The notes beneath the pieces are model-generated. The model had not been told where the DNA came from. It worked only from the letters and a program-made list of their open reading frames with translations, and searched no databases. From GCA-2701705 sp964342155 (GTDB lineage Bacteria > Pseudomonadota > Gammaproteobacteria > GCA-002705445 > GCA-002716945), in assembly GCA_964342155.1 (NCBI GenBank), contig CAYFEQ010000004.1:40876-104875 (forward strand): 64,000 nt of DNA, given 5' to 3'. The translations under genes were made by a program, and so were the position numbers. Positions 1 to 7,846 of this stretch are shown piece after piece (positions within the stretch are counted from its first letter, which is position 1; each line of letters opens with the position of its first letter).

Positions 1-514
1 GGTATTTAGATAATTCCTCTTTAGTTCCAGTAAAACAATGAACAACAGATTTATCGATGTGATCAATATACTTCTTCAGTATTGAATAAAAATCTGAGTG
101 AGCACCTCTTTCATGTAGAAATGTAGGTAAATTAAGTTTAGTATTCAGATCTAGTTGTTTTTCAAAACAATCAATTTGTTCGTTCTTGGGAGAATATTCT
201 CGGTAATAATCAAGGCCACACTCTCCTAACGATATAACATGAGAATTTTCAGCAAATGACAACATAGAGATTAAATCTTCATCTTTAAAGTCTTTAGCAT
301 TATGTGGATGAAAACCAATTGTAGTAAAAAATATTTGTGGAAATTTTTTGATCAGATCAAGAGCTTTTTTTGTATCAGTAAGATTTGAGGAAGTAATTAT
401 AACTTTTTTAATATTTGCTTTTTTGAACCTTTCAATAACAGAATGTATATTGCTTAGAAGTTGATCATGCGTTAAGTTTGCGCCAATATCAATTAAAGAA
501 TAATCTTTATCCAT
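1..514 (-). CDS. tatD: TatD-family metal-dependent hydrolase (3' end cut by window edge)
   Basis: The first about 171 residues of a TatD-family hydrolase, a TIM-barrel metal-dependent nuclease; the C-terminal third lies outside the window. Visible family motifs are DIGANLT near the N-terminus, GFHPH, GECGLDYYR (metal-binding Glu) and VHCFTGT. The DIGxNLT form, rather than DxHxH, matches TatD proper better than YcfH or YjjV. The final Asp motif (usually TDAP) is not visible. The start ATG at 514 overlaps the mtkB stop by 8 bases, so the gene is probably translationally coupled to the mcl-mtkAB operon. A link in function with that operon is not evident. The family role (3'-5' exonuclease in DNA repair or fragmentation) is known from E. 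coli; activity here is inferred. Confidence 0.9.
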   Translation of the reverse strand, partial: MDKDYSLIDIGANLTHDQLLSNIHSVIERFKKANIKKVIITSSNLTDTKKALDLIKKFPQIFFTTIGFHPHNAKDFKDEDLISMLSFAENSHVISLGECGLDYYREYSPKNEQIDCFEKQLDLNTKLNLPTFLHERGAHSDFYSILKKYIDHIDKSVVHCFTGTKEELSKY

Positions 515-1400
515 TAATAGATTTCATTACAGATGCAATTGTATCGCCAATCACAGATGGGTTTTTTGCAATTGTAATTCCAGCTTCTTTTAATATCTCA
601 ACTTTTTCTGCTGCAGACTCACCATATGCGCTAACAATTGCTCCAGCATGGCCCATCCTTTTTCCTTTAGGAGCAGTTAACCCTGCTATATATGCTACAA
701 CAGGTTTAGAAATATTTTCTTTGGCGAAAGATGCTGCTTCTGCTTCTTGAGGTCCACCAATCTCACCAATCATTAAAATAACTTTTGTTTCATCATCTTG
801 CTCAAATTTTTGTAGATGATCTTTAAAAGAACTGCCATTAATTGGATCTCCGCCAATGCCAACACTTGTTGAAATTCCAATACCAAGGTTTTTCATTTGT
901 TGAGCGGCTTCATAACCCAAAGTACCTGATCTTCCTATAACACCAACATTCCCTTCTTTATAAATATGTCCTGGCATAATTCCAAGCATACATTTGCCGG
1001 GACTTATAACACCAGCACAGTTTGGCCCAACTAAAGTCATCCTTTCTTCATTCTTGTATCGTCTCATATAACGCTTTACCTTAATCATGTCGTGGGCAGG
1101 TATTCCATCAGTTATAGCAACAAGTGTTTTAATTCCTGCATCCGCTGCTTCCATTGCTGAATCTGCTGCAAATGCAGGGGGTACAAACAATATACTTGCA
1201 TCAGCACCAGTTTCTTGTGCAGCTTCTTTTACTGTATTGAAAACGGGTCTTTTCAAATGTGTTTGACCACCTTTGCCTGGCGTTACTCCACCAACAACAT
1301 TTGTGCCGTATTCAATCATTTCTTCCGCATGAAAAGTACCTATTTTTCCAGTAAATCCTTGTACAATTATCTTTGAATCCTTATTAATTAATATTGCCAT
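507..1400 (-). CDS. mtkB: Malate--CoA ligase alpha subunit (malate thiokinase)
   Basis: A 297-residue protein of the succinyl-CoA synthetase alpha family: N-terminal CoA-binding Rossmann domain (GFTGKIGTFHAEEMI) and a ligase domain with the phosphohistidine loop KRMGHAGAIVSAYG. The signature GRSGTLGYEAAQQMK followed by GIGGDPINGSSF is the form I associate with malate--CoA ligase of serine-cycle methylotrophs; SucD usually reads SRSGTLTYEAV. It would make malyl-CoA from malate, CoA and ATP with the beta subunit encoded just upstream. The gap to mtkA is 7 bases, and mcl precedes both, which strongly favours malate over succinate as substrate. Its stop overlaps the tatD start. A true succinyl-CoA synthetase remains possible if the genome has no separate sucCD. 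Confidence 0.85.
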   Translation of the reverse strand: MAILINKDSKIIVQGFTGKIGTFHAEEMIEYGTNVVGGVTPGKGGQTHLKRPVFNTVKEAAQETGADASILFVPPAFAADSAMEAADAGIKTLVAITDGIPAHDMIKVKRYMRRYKNEERMTLVGPNCAGVISPGKCMLGIMPGHIYKEGNVGVIGRSGTLGYEAAQQMKNLGIGISTSVGIGGDPINGSSFKDHLQKFEQDDETKVILMIGEIGGPQEAEAASFAKENISKPVVAYIAGLTAPKGKRMGHAGAIVSAYGESAAEKVEILKEAGITIAKNPSVIGDTIASVMKSING

Positions 1401-1407
1401 TATTGAT

Positions 1408-2577
1408 TTACCCTAAATCCGACAGTGCTTTAACTGCTTTATTTGCTGCTTCTTCAAGTGTTGAAGCTTCAATGTATTTTATTTTGCTATCTTTTAAGAT
1501 TTTCATTCCTTCTTCAACATTTGTTCCAGCTAATCTTATAATTAGAGGCTGTTTAATTTCTAGTTGATCAAGAGCATCTACAATACCTTGAGCAACCCAA
1601 TCACATCTATTTATACCGGCAAAAATATTAATCAAAATTACTTTTACTTTTGGGTCACCAGATATAAGTTTAAAGGCCTTTACAAATTTTTCTGGTGTTG
1701 CGCCTCCACCAACATCTAGAAAATTTGCAGGCTGTCCACCAGCGAGTTGAATCATGTCCATTGATGCCATAGCTAGTCCAGCACCGTTTATAATATTACC
1801 AATATCACCATCAAGCGCTATATAATTTAAACCTCTGTCAGCAGCATATGTTTCCTTTGGATCCTCTTGCGATTTATCTCTAAGTTCAGCAATTTGTGGG
1901 TTTCTATATAATGCATTATCATCAAATGACATCTTACAATCTAAGGCTAAAATATGATCATCTCCACTTAAAACTAAAGGATTAATTTCAACCATTGTTG
2001 CATCAGAAGTGCTGAACGCTTTATAGCAACCTAAAATTGCTTCGGCACATCTAGATATTGCTTTTGCTTCAATACCTAATCCAAATGCTATTTCTCTAGC
2101 TTGGAAATTTTGTATTCCTACAGCTGCTTCTACTTTAGTTCTTATTAATGTCTCAGGTTTTTCTTTTGCAATTTCTTCAACGCTCATACCGCCTGCTGAC
2201 GAAGCAACAACCATGACACTTTCCGAACTTCTATCAAACACTAAACCAAGATAAAATTCTTTTTTAATATCTGTTGCTTCTTCTACATAAATTCTTTGGA
2301 CTGTTTTACCAGCAGGCCCAGTTTGATTAGTTACAAGAGTTTTCCCCAATAATTTATTAGCTGCATCAGAAACTTCTTGCAAACTTTTGCAGACAATTAT
2401 TCCTCCAGCTTTACCTCGTGCTCCTGAATGAATTTGTGCTTTAACTACCCACATTTCACCGCCTAATTCAGCAGCCCTATCTTTTGCATTTTCCGGACTG
2501 TAGGCAATTTCACCTCTTGGTATAGATACGCCAAATTTAGCTAATATTTCTTTAGCTTGATATTCATGTATATTCAT
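1408..2577 (-). CDS. mtkA: Malate--CoA ligase beta subunit (malate thiokinase)
   Basis: A 389-residue ATP-grasp protein of the succinyl-CoA synthetase beta family. The N-terminal ATP-grasp domain starts MNIHEYQAKEIL and carries the nucleotide-binding stretch VKAQIHSGARGKAGG. The C-terminal CoA-ligase domain has the glycine-rich LDVGGGATPEKF and the NIFAGINRCDWVA segment. It pairs with the alpha subunit 7 bases downstream to convert malate, ATP and CoA to malyl-CoA in the cytoplasm. Start and upstream stop share one base with mcl (TAATG), so the three genes are tightly coupled. Substrate is assigned from the neighbouring malyl-CoA lyase and the alpha-subunit signature; the beta subunit alone would not separate malate from succinate ligases. 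Confidence 0.85.
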   Translation of the reverse strand: MNIHEYQAKEILAKFGVSIPRGEIAYSPENAKDRAAELGGEMWVVKAQIHSGARGKAGGIIVCKSLQEVSDAANKLLGKTLVTNQTGPAGKTVQRIYVEEATDIKKEFYLGLVFDRSSESVMVVASSAGGMSVEEIAKEKPETLIRTKVEAAVGIQNFQAREIAFGLGIEAKAISRCAEAILGCYKAFSTSDATMVEINPLVLSGDDHILALDCKMSFDDNALYRNPQIAELRDKSQEDPKETYAADRGLNYIALDGDIGNIINGAGLAMASMDMIQLAGGQPANFLDVGGGATPEKFVKAFKLISGDPKVKVILINIFAGINRCDWVAQGIVDALDQLEIKQPLIIRLAGTNVEEGMKILKDSKIKYIEASTLEEAANKAVKALSDLG

Positions 2578-3518
2578 TATTTCTTTGATTTAATAAGTTT
2601 ATCAATGTTAACAATATTTTCTGCCATTCTCGCAGATGCGGCATCAATCATTCTTCCATCCAATTGCGCAGCCCCTCTACCTTCATCAGCTGCCTTTTTG
2701 AGTTCATCTAAAATCCTTGTTGCTTTTTCAACTTCGCTTTCTGGCGGTGAAAATACATTATTTGCATGCTCAATCTGCGAAGGATGGATAGCCCATTTTC
2801 CTTCAATTCCAATAGCAGCTCCACGCTTTGCAGCATTTATATAACCCTCAGCATCTTTTATGTCACCAAAAGGACCATCAATAGGTCTCAATCCAAATGC
2901 TCTACATGTTGCCACTAATTTTGATAAACCATGGTGCCATTGATCGCCAGGATAATCTGGATTTAAGCCACCTATTATTACAGTCCTAGCTTTTAAACTT
3001 GCGGCATAATCAGCAACTCCAAAATGAAGCGCTTCTAAACGAGTACTTGATTTAGCAATTTCTTCTATATTTACCATGCCAAGGGCTGTTTCTATTAAAC
3101 ATTCTAGCCCTATAGATTTTTTTAATTTTTTTTCTTGCTCTATTTGTGAAACTAAACAATCAACCATATATACATCATCTCTTACACCAACTTTTGGTAT
3201 CAACAAAGTATCAACAAATTCACCCACCTGAGTCATTATTTCAACAACATCTTTATACATGTAATGTGTATCTAAACCATTTATTCTTACTGAAATAGTT
3301 TTACCGTTTCCTCTCCAATCCATTTCTTTCAGAGCTTGTATGACATTTTGTCTTGCAGACTCTTTATCATTAGGAGAAACTGCATCTTCTAAATCTAAAA
3401 ATATATAATCAGCATCTGAATTAAGTGCTTTTTCGAACATTTTAGGAGATGAACCAGGGACTGCAAGCTCGCTTCTTTGTAATCTGAATTTGGCGTTTTT
3501 AAAAGATGTATGACTCAT
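2577..3518 (-). CDS. mcl: L-malyl-CoA / beta-methylmalyl-CoA lyase (HpcH/HpaI aldolase family)
   Basis: A 313-residue member of the CitE/HpcH aldolase family. The N-terminal LQRSELAVPGSSPKMFEKA, the acidic metal site IFLDLEDAVSPNDK, VRINGLDTHYMYKDVVEI and LIPKVGV are the pattern of malyl-CoA lyases from serine-cycle methylotrophs. It would cleave malyl-CoA to acetyl-CoA and glyoxylate, or run in reverse. First gene of mcl-mtkA-mtkB(-tatD), facing away from the ABC exporter; the intergenic 3519-3650 must hold its promoter. A TATAAT reads on the minus strand at 3534-3529, which would give a very short leader, but AT content makes this weak. In an ethylmalonyl-CoA pathway the same enzyme acts on methylmalyl-CoA, so the pathway cannot be fixed from this window. 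Confidence 0.87.
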   Translation of the reverse strand: MSHTSFKNAKFRLQRSELAVPGSSPKMFEKALNSDADYIFLDLEDAVSPNDKESARQNVIQALKEMDWRGNGKTISVRINGLDTHYMYKDVVEIMTQVGEFVDTLLIPKVGVRDDVYMVDCLVSQIEQEKKLKKSIGLECLIETALGMVNIEEIAKSSTRLEALHFGVADYAASLKARTVIIGGLNPDYPGDQWHHGLSKLVATCRAFGLRPIDGPFGDIKDAEGYINAAKRGAAIGIEGKWAIHPSQIEHANNVFSPPESEVEKATRILDELKKAADEGRGAAQLDGRMIDAASARMAENIVNIDKLIKSKK

Positions 3519-3543
3519 ATTCTTAATTATAGTTAATATAGAC

Positions 3544-3573
3544 TTGATAATGATATTGATTATCTGCTATAAC
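3544..3573 (+). promoter_or_regulatory. Candidate sigma-70 promoter for the ABC exporter operon
   Basis: TTGATA (3544-3549) and TATAAC (3568-3573) are separated by 18 bases, each one mismatch from consensus, about 80 bases before the yadG-like start. The region is AT-rich, so chance matches are likely. Confidence 0.35.
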
Positions 3574-3650
3574 TCGATAAGTTTACGCAACTATATAATA
3601 TTGTCAATAATTTAACAATAAGTACATATTTTCTTTAAGGAATTATTATT

Positions 3651-4574
3651 ATGGAAAACGCAATAGATATCAGGGATTTAAACAAAGTCTATAGAAATAA
3701 AGTTATAGCTCTTGAGAATATAAACTTATCAGTAAAAAAGGGTGATATTTTTGCTTTTTTAGGTCCTAATGGGGCTGGCAAGTCTACAGTAATTGGGATT
3801 ATTTCATCTTTAGTTACTATATCATCAGGTGAGGTAATGGTATTTGGTAAAAACATTCAAAAAAATCCAGAGTTTGCTAAGAAGAATATTGGACTAGTGC
3901 CACAAGAATATAATCTCAATCAATTTATTTCAATTGAAGAAACCATGATTAATACTGCTGGTTATTTTGGTATTACTAGAGATGTTGCTAAAAAAAGATT
4001 ACAAATATTATTTACTAAACTTGGAATATGGGAAAAAAGAAAAAATACGCCTAGAGAATTGTCAGGTGGCATGAAAAGAAGATTAATGATAGCAAGAGCT
4101 TTAATACATGAACCAAGCATCCTGATTTTAGATGAACCAACTGCTGGAGTTGATACAGAACTTAGGTTATATATGTGGGATTTCTTAAAAGAAATAAATT
4201 CAAGAGGTGTCTCAATAATTTTAACTACACATTATTTAGAAGAAGCAGAAAGGTTGTGCAAAAACCTGGCAATAATACATAAGGGAAAAATTATTCAAAA
4301 CTCTACAATGGATCAGGTTTTTGAAATGAGGAAAGCACATACTTATATTTTAAAAACATCTCAACCTATAAAAAAGGAGACGGCTGTTAGAGGTTTAAAT
4401 TTTAAAGGTATAGATAACAATACTTATGAAATTACTATATCTGATGAGATATCTGTAACTGATATTATAGAAAAATTAAAATTAAGTAATATTAATGTAG
4501 TTAGTATGGGCAGTAAGAGAAATATGTTAGAAGAGCTTTTTATGGAACTTACAAAGGAGAAGACTGAATTATGA
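3651..4574 (+). CDS. yadG: ABC transporter ATP-binding protein (YadG type)
   Basis: A 307-residue ABC ATPase, cytoplasmic, working with the permease encoded next. Walker A GPNGAGKST (about residues 38-46), signature ELSGGMKRRL, Walker B LILDEPTAGVD and the H-loop TTHYLEEAE are all intact. About 80 residues follow the nucleotide-binding domain, as is usual in the ABC-2/DrrA-like class. A Shine-Dalgarno AAGGA precedes the ATG. The stop overlaps the permease start as ATGA. Overall arrangement matches E. coli YadG/YadH, a putative export system with no established substrate. It is upstream of, but separated by a riboswitch from, the B12 uptake genes, so I do not assign it to cobalamin. Confidence 0.9.
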   Translation: MENAIDIRDLNKVYRNKVIALENINLSVKKGDIFAFLGPNGAGKSTVIGIISSLVTISSGEVMVFGKNIQKNPEFAKKNIGLVPQEYNLNQFISIEETMINTAGYFGITRDVAKKRLQILFTKLGIWEKRKNTPRELSGGMKRRLMIARALIHEPSILILDEPTAGVDTELRLYMWDFLKEINSRGVSIILTTHYLEEAERLCKNLAIIHKGKIIQNSTMDQVFEMRKAHTYILKTSQPIKKETAVRGLNFKGIDNNTYEITISDEISVTDIIEKLKLSNINVVSMGSKRNMLEELFMELTKEKTEL

Positions 4575-5341
4575 CATATGAAGTTTTTATAGCGCTTAAA
4601 ACAATAGTTGTAAAAGAAACACTGAGGTTTGCAAGAATATGGATACAAACAATACTTCCTTCTGTCATAACTATTTTTTTATATATTACAATTTTTGGTA
4701 ATTTTATTGGAGATAGGATAGGTGAAATAAAGAACTTCAGTTATGTTGATTATATAATTCCTGGATTAATTATTATGCCAATAATAACTAACTCATATAT
4801 GAATGTGGTCGGTTCATTTTATAGTGCAAGATTTCAAAAAAGTGTTGAAGAAGTATTAGTTTCACCTGTCCCAAACTATATTATTCTCTTAGGCTATATT
4901 ACTGGTGGTGTTTTACGTGCTTTTTGTGTTGGAGCTGCTGTTTATTTTGTTACAACTTTTTTTACCGAACTACAAATTACAAATATTGGTTTCACGCTCT
5001 TAATAACTTTTTTAACAGCATTTCTTTTTTCTACCGCTGGATTTATAAATGCTGTTTATGCTAAAAGTTTTGATGATATAAACATTATACCTACTTTTGT
5101 TTTATCACCCCTTACTTATCTAGGAGGGACATTTTATCCAATTGAGGCTCTTCCTCAAGTTTGGCAAAATATTTCAGCTTTTAACCCAATAGCATACTTA
5201 GTTAGTTCATTCAGATATGGTTTTTTAGATTTGATAGAAACAGATTTAATATTATCTCTCTTGATTATTGTGTCATTAATAGTTATATTATTTTCTATTG
5301 CTCTTGTGATTTTATCTAGAGGAATAGGGATAAAAAATTAA
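4571..5341 (+). CDS. yadH: ABC-2 type permease (YadH type)
   Basis: A 256-residue inner-membrane permease with six predicted membrane segments. Segments resembling E. coli YadH include the N-terminal RFARIWIQTILPSVIT, SYVDYIIPGLIIMPIIT, the SVEEVLVSPVPN loop and the AKSFDDINIIPTFVLSPLTY stretch with LGGTFYPI, typical of ABC-2 exporters of the DrrB/NodJ group. It forms the membrane channel for the ATPase whose gene overlaps its start by 4 bases. Substrate is unknown. The cobalamin riboswitch begins immediately after its stop, so part of the riboswitch RNA could also be transcribed from this operon. Confidence 0.9.
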   Translation: MTYEVFIALKTIVVKETLRFARIWIQTILPSVITIFLYITIFGNFIGDRIGEIKNFSYVDYIIPGLIIMPIITNSYMNVVGSFYSARFQKSVEEVLVSPVPNYIILLGYITGGVLRAFCVGAAVYFVTTFFTELQITNIGFTLLITFLTAFLFSTAGFINAVYAKSFDDINIIPTFVLSPLTYLGGTFYPIEALPQVWQNISAFNPIAYLVSSFRYGFLDLIETDLILSLLIIVSLIVILFSIALVILSRGIGIKN

Positions 5342-5470
5342 CTAATCTTATGAAGTTGGGAAAGTTAGTAAATAATAATCTAACACTGCCCCCGCAACGG
5401 TAAAAATAAAAGTCCGAACACCAACATGATAAGAAACCCATTAAGCGGTGGATGCTTAATTATAGATGGG
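5342..5470 (+). promoter_or_regulatory. Cobalamin (B12) riboswitch aptamer
   Basis: Contains the conserved core in order: GGGAA (5358-5362), a GTTAG/CTAAC hairpin (5364-5384), CTGCCCCCGCAACGGTAA (5386-5403), and the B12 box AGTCCGAACACC (5411-5422). A further hairpin, ATTAAGC/GCTTAAT (5440-5460), has the loop GGTGGAT; bases GCGGTGG can pair with 6 of 7 positions of CCCCCGC in the aptamer, matching the L5-L13 kissing loop of this class. The B12 box departs from the usual consensus at its end. It lies between the yadH stop and btuB and should reduce btuB expression when adenosylcobalamin is abundant. Confidence 0.92.
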
Positions 5471-5479
5471 TATCAAAAC

Positions 5480-5530
5480 ATCTTGTTTTTATCAAGATCA
5501 TCATCTATATAATCCATTGTCTTGATGATG
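5480..5530 (+). promoter_or_regulatory. Riboswitch expression platform, likely translational
   Basis: Two small stems are visible: ATCTTG (5480-5485) with CAAGAT (5493-5498), and CATCATC (5499-5505) with GATGATG (5524-5530). The second covers sequence directly before GGATAAAAG and the btuB ATG at 5539, so it could hide the ribosome site. No U-run follows either stem, which argues for control of translation rather than termination. Fold assignments are by eye. Confidence 0.5.
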
Positions 5531-5538
5531 GATAAAAG

Positions 5539-7317
5539 ATGAAGTTTAAATTATTACTACAAATTTTTTTATACACCCTGTTGTTTATGGGAAATACAGC
5601 ATTTTCAAAATCAAAATTAGATGAAATCGTTATAACGCCATCAAAAAGACCAACTACAATATTTAATTCTCTAAGCTCAATTGAAGTAATAACAAGAGAA
5701 GACATCAAGAATTCAGGCTTTTCTGACATCCATGAAATTCTAGACTCTACTAGTTCCATCAGTATTGGTAGTAATGGAGGGCATGGCCAAACAAAATCAA
5801 TTTTTATGAGGGGGACTGAGAGCAATCATACGAAAGTACTCATTGATGGCGTTGAGTTAAATCCAGGAACATTAGGAGTTCCATCTATACAACACATATC
5901 AACAGAGATGGTAGAAAGAATAGAGATTTCCAAAGGTAGCATGTCAACTCTATATGGTCAAAATAGTATTGGGGGTGTAATAAATATTATTACAAGAAAA
6001 TTTGAAGATAAGTCAAGTCAATTAAGATTAACTTCTGGACGAGATGAAACTAATAAAATAAATTTTTTCAAAAGCTTTGATATTAATAACCATTCGTTTG
6101 TTGTAGATTTTTCAAAAGTCGAGTCAGATGGTTTTAAAGCAAAAACAACATCTAATAAAAACCATTCATATAAAAATAATAATATAAATCTAAATTATTT
6201 ATATAAGAAAAAAAACAATACTTTTAATATGAATTATTATCAAAGTGATGGAAAAACGGAATATGATAGCTTCGGCAGTAATTTAAATCAAGATCATAAA
6301 GATGCGCATATGAAAGTATCATGGATGGCACAAGATACACACTCACACTCTAAGTTTATCTTTATAGATAAACAAAATAAAATAGATCAAGCAGATTCAT
6401 CAGCAACAGACTTTACTCATACTAAAACTAACCAATTTATTTTTGAAAAGAATTTTTATAATCTTTTGGCTAGTAATACAATCTTAGGGACATCTTATAC
6501 AGATGAAGCTATTCATGAATTATCATATGGAACTTCTTTTAGAAAAAGTAATAACATAAGAGAAATTTATTTTCAGACTGAACATTTATTTAACAAAGAA
6601 ACAACTCTTAATTTTGGTTCTAGGTATATAAATCATAATTCATATGGAGATTATCTTACAGGCAATCTAAATTTTTCCTATTTATTAAATAATCAAATAA
6701 TTCTTTCTGCTGGAATTGGTAAATCTTTTAGACCACCCGATGGTACTGATAGATTTGGGTATGGAGGAAATCAAGATTTAAGTCCAGAAAAATCAATTTC
6801 TAGCGAACTAGCTTTAAAATATAAAATAACCAAATATAATGACTTCATTATTACATTTTTTAATAACTCTATTACCAACCTGATTGAGTCAGATGGATCA
6901 AAAATGCAAAATATAAATAAAGCTCGAATTTCTGGAATGGAGGTTGATTATAATTTATCATCAGAAAAATATAATTTTTCTCTAAATTATACACATCAAA
7001 TTGCAGATGATTTAACAAACAATACACAGCTATCAAGAAGACCAAAAAATAAGGTTTCTGGCAAAATTTTCTACGATATAAAGAAAAATACTAAAATTGG
7101 TTTGATGTTTATTAGTGAAGATGAAAGAGATAATTCTATTTATGACGATCATCAGTTAGGGGGTTATCTTATTTTTAACGCAATATATAGCAAAAACATG
7201 GATAAATACGATTTATCATTTAAGATAAATAATCTATTTGATAAAAAATATAGAAAAGCACATAATTATAATTCAGAAGGTAAATCATACTATTTTGGAA
7301 TAACTACTAATTTTTAG
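5539..7317 (+). CDS. btuB: TonB-dependent cobalamin receptor
   Basis: A 592-residue outer-membrane receptor. It has a signal peptide (about residues 1-23), a TonB box region (DEIVITPSKR), a plug domain (VLIDGVELNP, VERIEISKGSMSTLYGQNSIGGVINIIT) and a 22-strand-type barrel ending in YYFGITTNF, with the terminal Phe expected of outer-membrane proteins. Length fits BtuB (about 600). The cobalamin riboswitch directly upstream makes B12 or a related corrinoid the likely ligand; plug sequence alone would not prove it. It is followed two bases later by a small membrane protein gene, which probably shares the transcript. No BtuCDF genes are in the window. Confidence 0.92.
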   Translation: MKFKLLLQIFLYTLLFMGNTAFSKSKLDEIVITPSKRPTTIFNSLSSIEVITREDIKNSGFSDIHEILDSTSSISIGSNGGHGQTKSIFMRGTESNHTKVLIDGVELNPGTLGVPSIQHISTEMVERIEISKGSMSTLYGQNSIGGVINIITRKFEDKSSQLRLTSGRDETNKINFFKSFDINNHSFVVDFSKVESDGFKAKTTSNKNHSYKNNNINLNYLYKKKNNTFNMNYYQSDGKTEYDSFGSNLNQDHKDAHMKVSWMAQDTHSHSKFIFIDKQNKIDQADSSATDFTHTKTNQFIFEKNFYNLLASNTILGTSYTDEAIHELSYGTSFRKSNNIREIYFQTEHLFNKETTLNFGSRYINHNSYGDYLTGNLNFSYLLNNQIILSAGIGKSFRPPDGTDRFGYGGNQDLSPEKSISSELALKYKITKYNDFIITFFNNSITNLIESDGSKMQNINKARISGMEVDYNLSSEKYNFSLNYTHQIADDLTNNTQLSRRPKNKVSGKIFYDIKKNTKIGLMFISEDERDNSIYDDHQLGGYLIFNAIYSKNMDKYDLSFKINNLFDKKYRKAHNYNSEGKSYYFGITTNF

Positions 7318-7319
7318 AT

Positions 7320-7835
7320 ATGAAAGAAAAAATTTTTTTATTCGTTGGATTCTTTTTACTACTAATAACATCACGGGTGTTTTCGGACATACCAAACTTT
7401 ACTCCTACACTATCTCTTATAATTTTTGCAAGTTATTATTTTAGAAATCTAACTATTTCATCTAGTATAGTGCTTCTATCTCAAATAGTAAGTGATATTT
7501 TTATTGGCTTTTATAGTTACATATTTTTTGTTTATGGGTCCTTTTTAGTTATCATTTATATCGCGCCTATCATTATGAAAAAATTAACTACTATGTCTGT
7601 GCTCGTTACATCAGTAATTAGTCCATCAATTTTCTTTATAATTAGTAATTTTGGAGTTTGGTTTGCAGGTTCTTTATATACAAAAGACCTAAATGGACTT
7701 ATTGAATGTTATGTTGCAGGGTTACCATTTTATGATGAGTCATTATTATCAACGATCTTATTTTCTTATACGATTTTTATTATTTATAAACTATTAATAA
7801 CTAATAGAATTCTAATCGAAAAAACAGAAAAATAA
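7320..7835 (+). CDS. Small integral membrane protein, DUF6580-like, in B12 uptake unit
   Basis: A 171-residue hydrophobic protein with about five predicted membrane segments. The N-terminal PNFTPTLSLIIFASYYF and the C-terminal ECYVAGLPFYDESLLST match, from memory, the conserved ends of the DUF6580 family (PNFTPvxAlAlF and CYVAxlPFfxNtLl). It starts two bases after btuB and so lies under the same cobalamin riboswitch. The size and topology resemble an ECF-type substrate-binding membrane subunit or BtuM, but I see no clear BtuM motif. The likely role is passage of cobalamin across the inner membrane; this is inferred from context only. A single Cys sits near residue 131. Confidence 0.75.
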   Translation: MKEKIFLFVGFFLLLITSRVFSDIPNFTPTLSLIIFASYYFRNLTISSSIVLLSQIVSDIFIGFYSYIFFVYGSFLVIIYIAPIIMKKLTTMSVLVTSVISPSIFFIISNFGVWFAGSLYTKDLNGLIECYVAGLPFYDESLLSTILFSYTIFIIYKLLITNRILIEKTEK

Positions 7836-7846
7836 GAAACTATTAA

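Noticed and set aside
507..2577. Succinyl-CoA synthetase (sucCD) as the identity of the ligase genes
   Set aside because: The alpha-subunit signature GRSGTLGYEAAQ and the malyl-CoA lyase directly upstream fit malate--CoA ligase better; kept only as an alternative.
3602..3607. TTGACA on the minus strand as the mcl -35 element
   Set aside because: No acceptable -10 lies 16-18 bases downstream.
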